Below, in pieces: positions 16,372 through 31,065 of a stretch of 60,157 nt of DNA. The stretch is taken from positions 1 through 60,157 of IMG/VR virus record IMGVR_UViG_3300034375_003450; one strand, 5' to 3'. The notes below the pieces were generated by a model, which saw only the letters and a program-made list of their open reading frames with translations, searched no databases and was not told where the DNA came from. Source of the stretch: a virus. Position 1 is the stretch's first letter; each line of letters opens with the position of its first letter. The translations under genes and the position numbers were made by a program.

Positions 16372-18684
16372 CTATGGTCTTTTACAGAACGATACTTGCA
16401 CATATCGCTCTCCCTTAACCACAGGTCTTGCTCCATGAAGGTGTGTGACTTGAGATGGGTGAATCGCTATGTGTCCAACCTTCCCTTTATGCAGGGCACT
16501 CTGTCTACTAAAATAAGTTCCTCCTCCTTCATACCCGTCGTTAAGAGCAAGCACACAAGATATGTCTGCAGCATCGTGATGCAGGTCAAGATGTCCTTGT
16601 ACAGACTCTTCGTATTTTATAATAAAGGTTTCAGTATTCATTACATTCCATCCCTTACCACTTAGTTGCCATAAATGTATTGCTGCCGGGTACACATATT
16701 CTTTTAGTATTCTTTCATAGTACCAGTGCAAGCCTAGTTCACTAATCAGCATATCTGTAGCGGGATAATATTCGTGTCTGTCCTTCGTCCACTTTCCAGA
16801 AGCATTTGCCTCTTTGATTACTAAGTCACAAAACTCCTCTGTGAATAACGGAAACGTAAAGACGTCCGGTATAGGCTCATCTACTATCAAGTCAAACTTC
16901 TTCAACTTTGCGCTGTATGTCAAGAACTTTTCCACGAACTCATCGTAAGGTATGTTTCTCAAAAAACTCTTCGTATAATCAAATACATTGTGTCCCATAG
17001 ATTCCTGGTCTTTTTGTTTAAACATGTGCTTGTTTTTTGCTAATGCAATAGCGCGTGTATCTCTAGTGATGTATCCCAGATCACCTCTAGGATGTTCTGT
17101 AAATGTTGCACTAACAAACTCGTCAATAGGAAATATGTAATGATTAAAGTTTTGCTCTAGCAACAAGCGTATTCCCTCACGGGTAAGTATATAAGAGTGA
17201 GTACAGTAAGTTAGTTTTGGCTTTACATGATTCTCAGAAAGAACCTCTGGCTTCTCAACAAAATTACAAGACAGGTAGAACAGAGTCCAATCATAGTCTG
17301 TCTCCAATTCCTCTTTGTTAAACTTCCTTGTTACCTCAAAGTCATCTTCTAAGATTAGTATCTTCTCATAACCCTTTTCATAAGCATCCTTCCATAATCT
17401 CCAATGAGAAAGAGATGTGCCTGCTTCTCCCGGCAAAACATTTCTGTCCCACCATTTATTTTTATGACCATCTATTTTCCAATGATTACAAACCTCGTAG
17501 TCAGTAGGCATGTTCTCCCCGGTATGCCCATTGGTTCCATGGAATATCGTTACAGGACTCATCATTCCAAACTCCATAAATCGATTACGTAGTTCTTGCT
17601 CCTTCTCGGGATGGAGGGTAATGATGTACGTCATGTCTACAAAAGGAAGGGGAGGTGTGTTCTCTAGATTAGAGTAATCAATAGAGTCCTTTGCAGTAAG
17701 TGAAGGTATGTTTTCTATAAGGCCATACCATTCCTCTTTTACCTTACCCCAGTCTTTGGTCTGTATATACTTCTCTACCGCTGTCCAGTCTTGTATCTCT
17801 TTGTTAAATCCATTGAGCGTTTCCTCTAGTCCAGCGATTGGGTTTGCAACCGGAAGAACCTTGTGTGCTAACATCTCTAACGCAGTAATACAAAATGTTT
17901 CATTGTATTCTGTTGGGTAATACCAGGTTTCCATTTGCGACAATAGTGCGTACAGTTTTGTTACAGAAAGGTTACCGTGATAGATTACGTTTTGCATTTG
18001 CTCTACACGCTCTGCGAAATGCTTTTCATAATACTTCAATCCATAAGAAGGTGTAGATATGTGAAGTTTATTTGAGCCTGTTGAATACTTAAGTTCCCAG
18101 TCATCTAGAACTCTGTCTAACCCTCTTTCTGGATGCGAGGTGTATACATAAGATCCTGGCTCTTTCTTAGAAACTGGCGCGACATTGCTTACACTTATAC
18201 CATTGCCTATAACCTTGATTTTATCTGGGTGTATCACAGCCTTCTCTTGAATAGAGAAAACTTCTTTATGCCAGTTCGTTACACAGACAATCACCTCTGT
18301 TTCATTGTAAGCCCGCTGTATGTCGTTATCCGTCATGCGCTCACCTTGATACCAGTAGTAAGGGAGTTCGTTGTGTAGCCAAAATATCTTTTTAGTTTCT
18401 GGGCCTACGTCATAATATTTTAAGTAATGTAGATAAGCCACACCTATTAAAACATCTGGAGTTCCAACATCGCTTACATTCTCTAGAGGTGTATAGTATA
18501 CATCTCCACCACCAAGGTATTTGTCGTGTCGTTCTTTTACCATACCTACAACGTATACCGAGTTATTCGCAACAGCGGCAAACTGCTTGGCTAGATTCGC
18601 TATACATTGTTCTGTGCCTCCCAATCCCTCTGTGTTTGAGTCCCATGGTTCAGCGTAGTATCCTGCGTGTATTACTATTTTCAT
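16372..18684 (-). CDS. GT4 glycosyltransferase - GT25 glycosyltransferase - collagen lysyl hydroxylase fusion
   Basis: The product is 770 residues with three parts. Residues 1-330 look like a GT4 retaining glycosyltransferase (LGGTEQCIANLA near 21; late YNETFCITALEMLA). Residues 350-570 look like GT25, the collagen galactosyltransferase family (GEAGTSLSHWRLWKDAYEKG, then ILEDD at 444-448). Residues 600-770 match the 2-oxoglutarate/Fe(II) domain of animal procollagen-lysyl hydroxylases: H702-x-D704, the YEGGG turn, HPSQVTH with the distal iron His H748, and R760 in GERYVQVSF for 2-oxoglutarate. Mimivirus L230 joins similar hydroxylase and glycosyltransferase activities. The collagen-like fibre at 20393 is the obvious substrate; this step is inferred. 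The start overlaps the upstream oxygenase gene by 4 bases. Confidence 0.85.
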   Translation of the reverse strand: MKIVIHAGYYAEPWDSNTEGLGGTEQCIANLAKQFAAVANNSVYVVGMVKERHDKYLGGGDVYYTPLENVSDVGTPDVLIGVAYLHYLKYYDVGPETKKIFWLHNELPYYWYQGERMTDNDIQRAYNETEVIVCVTNWHKEVFSIQEKAVIHPDKIKVIGNGISVSNVAPVSKKEPGSYVYTSHPERGLDRVLDDWELKYSTGSNKLHISTPSYGLKYYEKHFAERVEQMQNVIYHGNLSVTKLYALLSQMETWYYPTEYNETFCITALEMLAHKVLPVANPIAGLEETLNGFNKEIQDWTAVEKYIQTKDWGKVKEEWYGLIENIPSLTAKDSIDYSNLENTPPLPFVDMTYIITLHPEKEQELRNRFMEFGMMSPVTIFHGTNGHTGENMPTDYEVCNHWKIDGHKNKWWDRNVLPGEAGTSLSHWRLWKDAYEKGYEKILILEDDFEVTRKFNKEELETDYDWTLFYLSCNFVEKPEVLSENHVKPKLTYCTHSYILTREGIRLLLEQNFNHYIFPIDEFVSATFTEHPRGDLGYITRDTRAIALAKNKHMFKQKDQESMGHNVFDYTKSFLRNIPYDEFVEKFLTYSAKLKKFDLIVDEPIPDVFTFPLFTEEFCDLVIKEANASGKWTKDRHEYYPATDMLISELGLHWYYERILKEYVYPAAIHLWQLSGKGWNVMNTETFIIKYEESVQGHLDLHHDAADISCVLALNDGYEGGGTYFSRQSALHKGKVGHIAIHPSQVTHLHGARPVVKGERYVQVSFCKRP

Positions 18685-19244
18685 CGTTGTGTATTAAAAA
18701 AGAATGTTTGAAACAACCTACCCGTATAAAGGTCATTACCAAAGTAATCCATGGAGGTATGAAACAAACTACCCTTGTAGAGTATTAATCTGTTGTATAC
18801 GTTACCAATGCTACTTGCTAATTCCCATTTAGTCACATCCTGCGCCTGGTTATCCCACGCTGCATCTTCACCAGGCGTAGCCGGCTCTAGAAGCCCTGTT
18901 GCTTTATGTTTATAGAATCCAGTGCCTCCAGACAATGGTGCATCTGGTGTTAGATACAACACGCCAGCCCATTGGGTTCCACCATCATAGTGAATCCAAG
19001 ACCTGTCTTTCGCTGTTGTTATTTGGAATGCTGCATTGTAACCCTGATCTGACCAATAGGTTATAGGGCCGTGCAGAGGGCTGACTATACATTCGATTGT
19101 AGCCTTTGTGCTATCTGTAGAGAACGACTTTGTTCTGGCACCAGGGTAGTTTCCCTTTTGGTCAAACGATTGTTCAAGCGCAAAGTTCCGAACGTCATCC
19201 ACATTATCATAGAAGTCATCTACGACATAAGTTTTAATGTCCAT
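18681..19244 (-). CDS. 2-oxoglutarate/Fe(II) oxygenase, DUF6445-like
   Basis: The product is 187 residues. It has the double-stranded beta-helix signature: H85-Y-D87 in SWIHYDGG, then WAGVLYLTPDAPLSGGTGFYKH, distal H162 in GSLFHTSMDYFG, and R176 in GRLFQTFFF as the 2-oxoglutarate anchor. This matches my memory of the DUF6445 family, whose substrate is unknown. The stop overlaps the start of the GT4-GT25-hydroxylase gene by 4 bases (ATGA), so the two are co-translated. Together with the collagen fibre upstream, this suggests a second hydroxylation of the same substrate, for example on another residue. The enzyme class is fairly sure, the substrate inferred. Confidence 0.8.
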   Translation of the reverse strand: MDIKTYVVDDFYDNVDDVRNFALEQSFDQKGNYPGARTKSFSTDSTKATIECIVSPLHGPITYWSDQGYNAAFQITTAKDRSWIHYDGGTQWAGVLYLTPDAPLSGGTGFYKHKATGLLEPATPGEDAAWDNQAQDVTKWELASSIGNVYNRLILYKGSLFHTSMDYFGNDLYTGRLFQTFFFNTQR

Positions 19245-19277
19245 TGAATTAAATTTGTATCACTCAAGATACAACAT

Positions 19278-19475
19278 CTAACCCACCTTGTCTAATGTAG
19301 AGTATAAAATGTTTTGTTCCTCTTCCTTTATTTGAATGGTAATCGCCTCATCTCCAGTTGAAACCAATACATAAGGAACATCGCCCACGAGCCCATGACC
19401 GTCGTAGTGATAGGAATCGGTATCGCCCTCTTCGAACTTGAATACTGTACCAGAAATAAACTCGTCTCGTGTCAT
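19278..19475 (-). CDS. Hypothetical 65-residue acidic protein
   Basis: The product is a small acidic, beta-rich domain (SGTVFKFEEGDTDSYHYDGHGLVG, ending KVG). The start overlaps the stop of the LamG-like gene at 19475. I do not recognise it. Its place between the LamG-like protein and the oxygenase suggests a fibre accessory or assembly role. Confidence 0.55.
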   Translation of the reverse strand: MTRDEFISGTVFKFEEGDTDSYHYDGHGLVGDVPYVLVSTGDEAITIQIKEEEQNILYSTLDKVG

Positions 19476-20386
19476 TAGTAATATGATAAAGTGGATTCAT
19501 TAAGAGTGGTAATGTCTTCCTCAGATAGGGCTTCATCAAAAACCCACATGTGACCAATCTGTCCATTGAAATATCTTGAGTTTTGACCCATAGACAAATA
19601 CAACGCATCAACAGAACCGCTTCCGCTATCGAATGACATTGCTCCTCCTGATCCGCTTAAGAAAGTCATTCCGCTTGCTTGTCCTCCGTTGTAAAAAGTA
19701 TAAGCCCAGTTTGTTGAACTGCTCGCTGAGTTGACGCTGTTAGATAATATAAACGCACACAACTGCCATCTTCCTGTTTGCAATGTCCAGGATGTACCAA
19801 AACTACGGCGATCTCCCGAACCCGAACCCGTACCATCACCGCGCACCGGACGAATCTGTCCATCGGGTCTTAAGTTAAAGTGGAATCCTTTGTAGGGACT
19901 GTTGTTCCCTTGACCCGTGGCATCTGTTGTAAGAAAGTTTGTATTGTTAGAAGGGAGTGATTCTACTTTTATCCAAAAGCAAATCGTTGCGTACCCGCTT
20001 GGATTTTGTTTATATGCTGTTCCACTACCTACGCCGTCAAAGTATGAGAAATCATTTGACCCATCGAAAGACAACACGCCTGTATTGTCACCCGTGCTTG
20101 TTCCATTATTATTTAAAGATAGTCCTGGCCCAAGAAGAGTTGTAGAAGTATCTCTATAGGTTTCATACTCGTTTGGAGGATGATACCTAAACTTCATACC
20201 CAAACTATCATAACTCTTGAACGGGTCAATTTTTATGTTCGTCGCAGTATCGGTAGTAGCAAAAGACTGATTGTAAATATCGTTTACCCCAAAGCGTAAT
20301 TCGGCTAATGACTGATTAGCGCTATCAGCCTTCCCCATCTCTGTGTAGATATCTCTAATAGAAATGTTGGTTGTTCCTAGGGCCAT
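19475..20386 (-). CDS. LamG / concanavalin-like lectin protein, probable adhesin
   Basis: The product is 303 residues. The first 70 residues include a phage-type anchor (GTTNISIRDIYTEMGK). From about residue 95 the sequence follows the LamG/concanavalin A-like jelly roll: GVLSFDGSNDFSYF, YATICFWIKVESLPS, GRWQLCAFIL, and FNGQIGHMWVFDEALSEEDI near the C-terminus, which is the typical last strand plus helix. Such domains bind glycans. Being six bases downstream of the collagen fibre gene, it is probably a receptor-binding or fibre-tip protein. Confidence 0.75.
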   Translation of the reverse strand: MALGTTNISIRDIYTEMGKADSANQSLAELRFGVNDIYNQSFATTDTATNIKIDPFKSYDSLGMKFRYHPPNEYETYRDTSTTLLGPGLSLNNNGTSTGDNTGVLSFDGSNDFSYFDGVGSGTAYKQNPSGYATICFWIKVESLPSNNTNFLTTDATGQGNNSPYKGFHFNLRPDGQIRPVRGDGTGSGSGDRRSFGTSWTLQTGRWQLCAFILSNSVNSASSSTNWAYTFYNGGQASGMTFLSGSGGAMSFDSGSGSVDALYLSMGQNSRYFNGQIGHMWVFDEALSEEDITTLNESTLSYY

Positions 20387-20392
20387 GCTTGT

Positions 20393-25762
<5,370 letters not shown>

Positions 25763-25775
25763 TGGTTTTGTTTTG

Positions 25776-26174
25776 TTATTGCACTATATCCTGCACTACA
25801 TCAAAGGTTCCATAGAACCATGTGTCTACACTAGAGTCTGAAATCAGTGTAGCCTGCAGGCCGTACACATAAGTACCGGGCTCTACCTGCATATCTGTAG
25901 CGGAAATAGAAATAGTTAAAGCACCAACATTGGTGCCGCTAATTGTTATGTCTGTACTAGGTATAATTAATGGGCCGTCATCATACTCTCTGACTTCCAT
26001 TTTATACGTGTACAGTGTTAGGTCTAATGCCGTTCCATCAGAGTCCTTTACTTGGGCGTCTAATTGAAAAGTATCACCGCGACGGGCACATATATTTACT
26101 TGTGCAGCGTTATTCAAATTTACGTTTGTGGGGTCTCCACAGGAACATTGGCTTGTTGAGCAGGAGCAAGACAT
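25776..26174 (-). CDS. Fibre-anchor-like protein with Cys-rich N-terminus
   Basis: The product is 132 residues. The first 14 residues contain four Cys (MSCSCSTSQCSCG), followed by a beta-sandwich-like domain: RRGDTFQLDAQVKDSDGTALDLTLYTYKMEVRE, then ISATDMQVEPGTYVYGLQ. This resembles N-terminal domains of receptor-binding or baseplate upper proteins that attach fibres to the virion. It lies between the portal and the collagen gene with very short gaps (1 and 13 bases), so it may be the adapter joining the collagen fibre to the tail. Confidence 0.6.
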   Translation of the reverse strand: MSCSCSTSQCSCGDPTNVNLNNAAQVNICARRGDTFQLDAQVKDSDGTALDLTLYTYKMEVREYDDGPLIIPSTDITISGTNVGALTISISATDMQVEPGTYVYGLQATLISDSSVDTWFYGTFDVVQDIVQ

Positions 26175-26175
26175 C

Positions 26176-28608
26176 TTATGATATTGTTAGGTTGGTTACT
26201 ATATCCTCACTAAGAGGTGGGCGTTCGCCTTGGCGTTGAGCAATCAGTTTACTTTGAGCCAACGCTTGTTTATCTATTCTCTGATCTTTACGATTTTCTG
26301 ATTCAGCATCAGCCTGCATACGAACTCCGCTTTCCACTTGTTGCTCAACTACGCCATACTCTCCTTTAAGTTGTTCGATTTGAATTTTGAACTGATACTC
26401 TAGTTGTATGAGTTGCGCTTTGGCTTCCGTCTCTAATTGAATCCGCTGTGCTTCGATTTGGGCTTCGAGTTGCTTTTTCTGCATCTCCATTTGAGCGGCT
26501 ACCTGTGAGGCTTGCTGATTTGATTGAGACTGAATCTGAGCCTGCTGCGCCATCATCTCTTGTTGTTGTTTGATTCTTTTCTTTCTGCGAACCACCAAGA
26601 GTCTCTCTGCTTGTTCCACGTCTTTAATCTGACGAATGGCAATCGCATCTTCAAGGTCAATTTCTTTTTGTCCAAGAGCAATCTGTATGTTTTGTTCTAG
26701 GTATTGCTTGTCCATTTCGTTCATCTCAGTAACAACCACCACGCCGAAGTTGTACATAGATAGGTTATCAAAAGAACTAAGCACAGCCATATTGGTTTCT
26801 CCCACGGCATTTGTATATACTTTATACAATATACTATCTGGTGGTATTACCTGTAGACAGCGAACAATATCGTCACACACCTTTTGGTAAAGAACCATCG
26901 CGGCATTAGTGATGTCGTATATAGCGTTATTTCCAGCCTGCACTGCCATTTGGTTTACACCTACTAAGGCTTCTCCTTTCGGAGTGGTTCCATCCATAAC
27001 CTCATTGATACCAGTGGCATCTCTTATCATTCGTAGGTAGTGATTGTAAAGAGAAACAAGTTCTTGTATGTTTCTAATATTATTACCTATCTCTCTGACG
27101 GGTGGGTTTTGAAAACCTCCCTCTGGATTCTTGCTACGGTAATAGAACACACCAGTTTGTTCGTAGATGTCTTGAATCTCTAATGGCTGTAGTTCACCAC
27201 CGCGTCCTAGTTGTACGTTCTCTAACCCTTCAATATCAATGATGAGTCCATCTGGTTTTGCTTTAGCAATAGATTGCTGAAGTTTCAAGTGTGTAATCTG
27301 GAGCATGTCAGCAAACCCTATAACAGAGGATACCATTGACTTAGGTATCATCCCACGGATGTTAGTTGCTACAATACTATATGATAAACGAGCACGTGAA
27401 ATATCATGTACGTTCTTAGGTATATTTTTCTTTGGCCCGTAGTTATACAACTTCTCTGTACCCACAATGTAAGTACCGCCATATACCGTAGCGTTCTTCA
27501 TGTATATTGCTTCTCTGTTGTATACAGATTGCTGAGGTGCGTTATATTCATTTCCTTTAAAATAGAAACCTATGTTTCCGTATGCCGACTCTTTCTTCTC
27601 GTATATGATATCATCAACAGACATAAACTCAAAGTCCATTACCTCTATCTTGTACTCATCATATCCTTGGCGATATCTTGTACCGGGTCTGTCGTAACCA
27701 GATCCTGTTGTAGAGAACTGAGTAGGGTTGTTCCCATACTTGTTCATTACAGTCTTAGCAATCTCCTCATACTCTTGCTCTGTAAACTGGTTACCAGCAA
27801 TGCGCTTTAAGTCCATGATTGTTATGTACTTAAAATGACCAGCATAGGTTAGGTCAGAGAATGTTGGGTCGTCTGTATAGTTGTGTATAAATTTCTTTGG
27901 GTCAACATACTCCTCGTTGATTCCATAGTTGGGGTCATTGCTTCTTTTAGCAACACCCATACCAAGAGTTGCTAGGTCTTCAACACAGCGACGGTATATA
28001 GATTGATTAAAGTCATTCCACTTCAATGTCATCTCAGTAGCAATCTGAGCAGAGATTTCTGCGTCCGTCTTAATGTTTGTGTCTAAGAATATCTCAGTTT
28101 CTTCTGGTGTGTCTGGTAGTTGTCCAGGGTCTTGTTTAACACGCAGGCCTAGTGACTTCGCTTCCTCAATCATATCTCGATTCTCGATACGCAAGACGGT
28201 AGCGTTTTTCTTCTTATCCTTCTCTGTTCTTGAAAGGGGGTCAATGGCCTCAATCTGAGGGTATGGTTCTTTTGAAAGAATTTTGTTTACAACAATCTTA
28301 ACAAACTTAGGTATAATAGGAACTGGCGTATAGTCTAGCGTCATCAATGTTCCATCACCATTGTTGTTGTCGAGAGAGTTTAATATCTGACGATAGATAG
28401 ATGTGTCTTGTGTTCCTTGCGCATAATCTCTACAGCGTTCCATTTCGCTGTTGCGTCTTCCATACAATGAGTTTTGATAGTCACTTCCAATCCATTGCGC
28501 AAACATAGCCTTTGCATATTGCAGACCATATTGCTTAGACATCTTCTCCTCAACACCAGATAAAGGATCTGGAAATGAGGATTGTCCATTTGTGTATTCG
28601 TTGTCCAT
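26176..28608 (-). CDS. Portal protein
   Basis: The product is 810 residues, near the length of portals in crAss-like and related short-tailed phages. It begins with helical and mixed segments and contains conserved-looking aromatic motifs (YDEYKIEVMDFEFMSVDDIIYEKKE), followed by a core segment with MDGTTPKGEALVGVNQMAVQAG. The final 130 residues are a Gln/Glu-rich coiled coil (AAQMEMQKKQLEAQIEAQRIQLE), consistent with a barrel extension projecting into the head. It follows the terminase gene, the usual order. Confidence 0.8.
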   Translation of the reverse strand: MDNEYTNGQSSFPDPLSGVEEKMSKQYGLQYAKAMFAQWIGSDYQNSLYGRRNSEMERCRDYAQGTQDTSIYRQILNSLDNNNGDGTLMTLDYTPVPIIPKFVKIVVNKILSKEPYPQIEAIDPLSRTEKDKKKNATVLRIENRDMIEEAKSLGLRVKQDPGQLPDTPEETEIFLDTNIKTDAEISAQIATEMTLKWNDFNQSIYRRCVEDLATLGMGVAKRSNDPNYGINEEYVDPKKFIHNYTDDPTFSDLTYAGHFKYITIMDLKRIAGNQFTEQEYEEIAKTVMNKYGNNPTQFSTTGSGYDRPGTRYRQGYDEYKIEVMDFEFMSVDDIIYEKKESAYGNIGFYFKGNEYNAPQQSVYNREAIYMKNATVYGGTYIVGTEKLYNYGPKKNIPKNVHDISRARLSYSIVATNIRGMIPKSMVSSVIGFADMLQITHLKLQQSIAKAKPDGLIIDIEGLENVQLGRGGELQPLEIQDIYEQTGVFYYRSKNPEGGFQNPPVREIGNNIRNIQELVSLYNHYLRMIRDATGINEVMDGTTPKGEALVGVNQMAVQAGNNAIYDITNAAMVLYQKVCDDIVRCLQVIPPDSILYKVYTNAVGETNMAVLSSFDNLSMYNFGVVVVTEMNEMDKQYLEQNIQIALGQKEIDLEDAIAIRQIKDVEQAERLLVVRRKKRIKQQQEMMAQQAQIQSQSNQQASQVAAQMEMQKKQLEAQIEAQRIQLETEAKAQLIQLEYQFKIQIEQLKGEYGVVEQQVESGVRMQADAESENRKDQRIDKQALAQSKLIAQRQGERPPLSEDIVTNLTIS

Positions 28609-28628
28609 ACTTTAGATTGCTACTGTTG

Positions 28629-28636
28629 CAAATATA
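28629..28636 (-). promoter_or_regulatory. Leftward -7 element TATATTTG for portal gene
   Basis: The reverse strand reads TATATTTG, a full match to TAnnTTTG, 20 bases before the portal ATG at 28608, in the 35-base gap after the terminase stop. Confidence 0.5.
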
Positions 28637-28643
28637 CCTCTTA

Positions 28644-30743
28644 TTATTTTCGTATAATTATCTGACCTTTACGGAAGAACTGCTTACTATTGAAATCTGA
28701 TTTTGGCTTTTCGGGCCTATGACCTTGAGCCGCAAGAAGGGCTAGTCCGCTTGATATAGAAAGGTCATATTTTGTACGATCGTCTATCTTAAAGTTTACC
28801 CAGTCCTCTAGGGTTCTCTCGAAGTACATCTTTCCGTACTCTAGTGTCTGCTCGTTTAGACCGACGTTCGCGTGTATAAAAGATTCTATAGCCTGTGCGT
28901 GCGCTTGTATGACGTCTTGTGAGTTGGATGGTATACCTTTAGTTTTTGTTTTGCTGCCGTAATTCGATGTAAGGTGAGCCGGTCTGTCTAGCAAGAAGTG
29001 GTCATAACCTCTTGATTCAAAGTGTCTTGCGATTCCGTATTTGTTATTCTCAATCAAAACAGGGTACCCATAAAACTTGGATGCCATTAATATGTCTTCA
29101 TAAAAAATCTTTGCTAATGGTGGTCTTGAAGCGTACTCTGCTACAAACATATTCGATGGGTACTCAAGGTTGAATTTGTTAAAGAAATGACAAGCACCTT
29201 TAGATCCTCTCCCATCCACTGTTGCATCTATATCATAACTATCTACTCCAGCACATCCTAACCAGGCGTTCTCTGGTTTCTTTTTATTCCTTAACTCTAC
29301 AGGTGGCATCCATGCTACCCTCCATCTTCCGTTAGGATCAGGACTAAACACTACCTCTGTATCCTTCTGCCCTAGCGCCCAAACAAAGTTTCCTACAACC
29401 ACAGGGTTCGGGAACAAATCCTCGTTGTACTCTACCTGTTCGTATATCTTTTGTACGTTAAACAGAGATGCCTTTGCACTATCTCTAAACGCTTCGGCTT
29501 CTGTAAAAGGGAACTGGCGTATAACCTCGTTTAGTTCGTAAGAGTCTCCAGATAAACCTTTTCTTTCATTCTTTAAGTAAGTCTTTGAACCTAGGCTTAT
29601 ATACTCACCCTCTAGTCCTATAATATTTTTTTCTAAATCCTCAACGACTGGCATGCCATGTTTGTCGAAGAAACCTTCCAAGGCATCGTATGCTGGTATA
29701 AAACACCCATACAAACCACTCTTTGTTCTACCGTTTTCATTTCTGTCATTTACATTACTTGCGTAGTACAGTTCTCTATACTGCCGACCTCCTCTGTCTA
29801 GGGGATTAACAGTGCTTCCTACCAATGCTTTACCTACAATCTTTCTACCTACAAGCAAACAAGTTCTTTGTATTCGCCATGCTTCTCGTATATCATTACC
29901 TTTTTCCCACTTACCAGCCTCATCCAAATACAAGATGTGTAGTTTCTCACCATCATAGGCATTGTTGGTTGTGTTCTTCCAGTTAATAATTGTATTAAGA
30001 GCCTCACCTCTTGATGAGGTTTTGTTCTTTTTGGTAATTCTTTTTGATGGCTCACGAAAGGCGAGTTCCATTCTGGGATTGGTAGTACCATCTTGAATAG
30101 GTTTAAAGAAAAAAGGCAATGACTTATATATAGGCACCACCTTCTTCATGAATATATTTTCCTGTGCATCGGTACCTGTCTTAGACATGATGCCCAGTAG
30201 TTTCTCTTTAACCTGTGTTCCTTCGTTTACAAGCACTGATGCCGACATGTTTGTGTATCCAGATCTACGACACTTTACATATACCTGTCCAACACATCTC
30301 GGGTCTGCTACGCAAGCGTCAAGGTGTACGAATAGTTCTCTTTGAAAATCAAGGTAGGATGGGTATCCGATATCAATCTTACACCACTGTAAGAAAAAGT
30401 AGTGGTTTCCGGTAATATAGGTAGGTACCCCGTTGTTGTAAAACCATACTCCATTTCTGCGTCTCTTGTATTCTTCACTAATGTAGGGGGTGTGTTTGTT
30501 TCTAAACGACTCCGGCATAGACATCCACTCTTCCATAGACTTTACTCTTTTGAGTTCGTCTGGTAATGGTGTGCGTTGCCAGTGCTGTTCTTCCTTTGGC
30601 TTGTCGTGAAATAGTATGTCCTTTTTGCGAGGCCGCTTTGGTAACTGTATGGGTAAGTCAAAGCATAGCCTGACTTTTCCCTGGGTTTTGTCAGGACATA
30701 TGTTGACTACGGTATCACCTTCTATCTCTACGAGTCCTGCCAT
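28644..30743 (-). CDS. terL: Terminase large subunit
   Basis: The product is 699 residues. The ATPase part has GQVYVKCRRSGYTNMSAS near residues 152-168, a variant Walker A region of phage terminases, and a Walker B strand with catalytic acid, LHILYLDEAGKWE near 268-280. The C-terminal part has acidic residues expected of the RNase H-like nuclease (AGVDSYDIDATVDGRGSKG near 490) and a late VLIENNKYGIARHFESRGY segment. It powers DNA packaging into the prohead through the portal, whose gene follows. Confidence 0.85.
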   Translation of the reverse strand: MAGLVEIEGDTVVNICPDKTQGKVRLCFDLPIQLPKRPRKKDILFHDKPKEEQHWQRTPLPDELKRVKSMEEWMSMPESFRNKHTPYISEEYKRRRNGVWFYNNGVPTYITGNHYFFLQWCKIDIGYPSYLDFQRELFVHLDACVADPRCVGQVYVKCRRSGYTNMSASVLVNEGTQVKEKLLGIMSKTGTDAQENIFMKKVVPIYKSLPFFFKPIQDGTTNPRMELAFREPSKRITKKNKTSSRGEALNTIINWKNTTNNAYDGEKLHILYLDEAGKWEKGNDIREAWRIQRTCLLVGRKIVGKALVGSTVNPLDRGGRQYRELYYASNVNDRNENGRTKSGLYGCFIPAYDALEGFFDKHGMPVVEDLEKNIIGLEGEYISLGSKTYLKNERKGLSGDSYELNEVIRQFPFTEAEAFRDSAKASLFNVQKIYEQVEYNEDLFPNPVVVGNFVWALGQKDTEVVFSPDPNGRWRVAWMPPVELRNKKKPENAWLGCAGVDSYDIDATVDGRGSKGACHFFNKFNLEYPSNMFVAEYASRPPLAKIFYEDILMASKFYGYPVLIENNKYGIARHFESRGYDHFLLDRPAHLTSNYGSKTKTKGIPSNSQDVIQAHAQAIESFIHANVGLNEQTLEYGKMYFERTLEDWVNFKIDDRTKYDLSISSGLALLAAQGHRPEKPKSDFNSKQFFRKGQIIIRK

Positions 30744-30771
30744 TTAGTAATCCCAGTATATGAAGACTTGA

Positions 30772-31065
30772 TTACTTTGAGTATTGCTCTGCGAATCCTC
30801 CCGAGTAATCTCTTTCCTCTTTAATTTCTCCGTCTTTCTTAAGACCTCTGATAAGTTGTTCGAGTCTTTCTCTTTCAACAATAAGTTCTTTAGCATCTAC
30901 CGCTGTTTGTTTTATAGATTGCAACTCGGCTTTTCTTTGGGAGCCACTAAGTTCCTGGTCTACAGGCTTTTGTATTTCCTGTATCATATTCTCTATTGCA
31001 ATCTGCATCGCCTGCATTAGGTTTACAGCGGTATCTATGTTGTTATACTTCTTTGATCTTGCCAT
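30772..31065 (-). CDS. Hypothetical helical protein before terminase
   Basis: Using ATG at 31065 (MARSKKYNNIDTAVNLM), the product is 97 residues; a longer frame from 31104 would overlap the preceding gene by 62 bases and is less likely. It is nearly all helix with a coiled-coil stretch (VDAKELIVERERLEQLIRGLK). Sitting directly upstream of the large terminase gene, it could be a small terminase subunit, but no helix-turn-helix is evident, so this is only a guess. Confidence 0.55.
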   Translation of the reverse strand: MARSKKYNNIDTAVNLMQAMQIAIENMIQEIQKPVDQELSGSQRKAELQSIKQTAVDAKELIVERERLEQLIRGLKKDGEIKEERDYSGGFAEQYSK

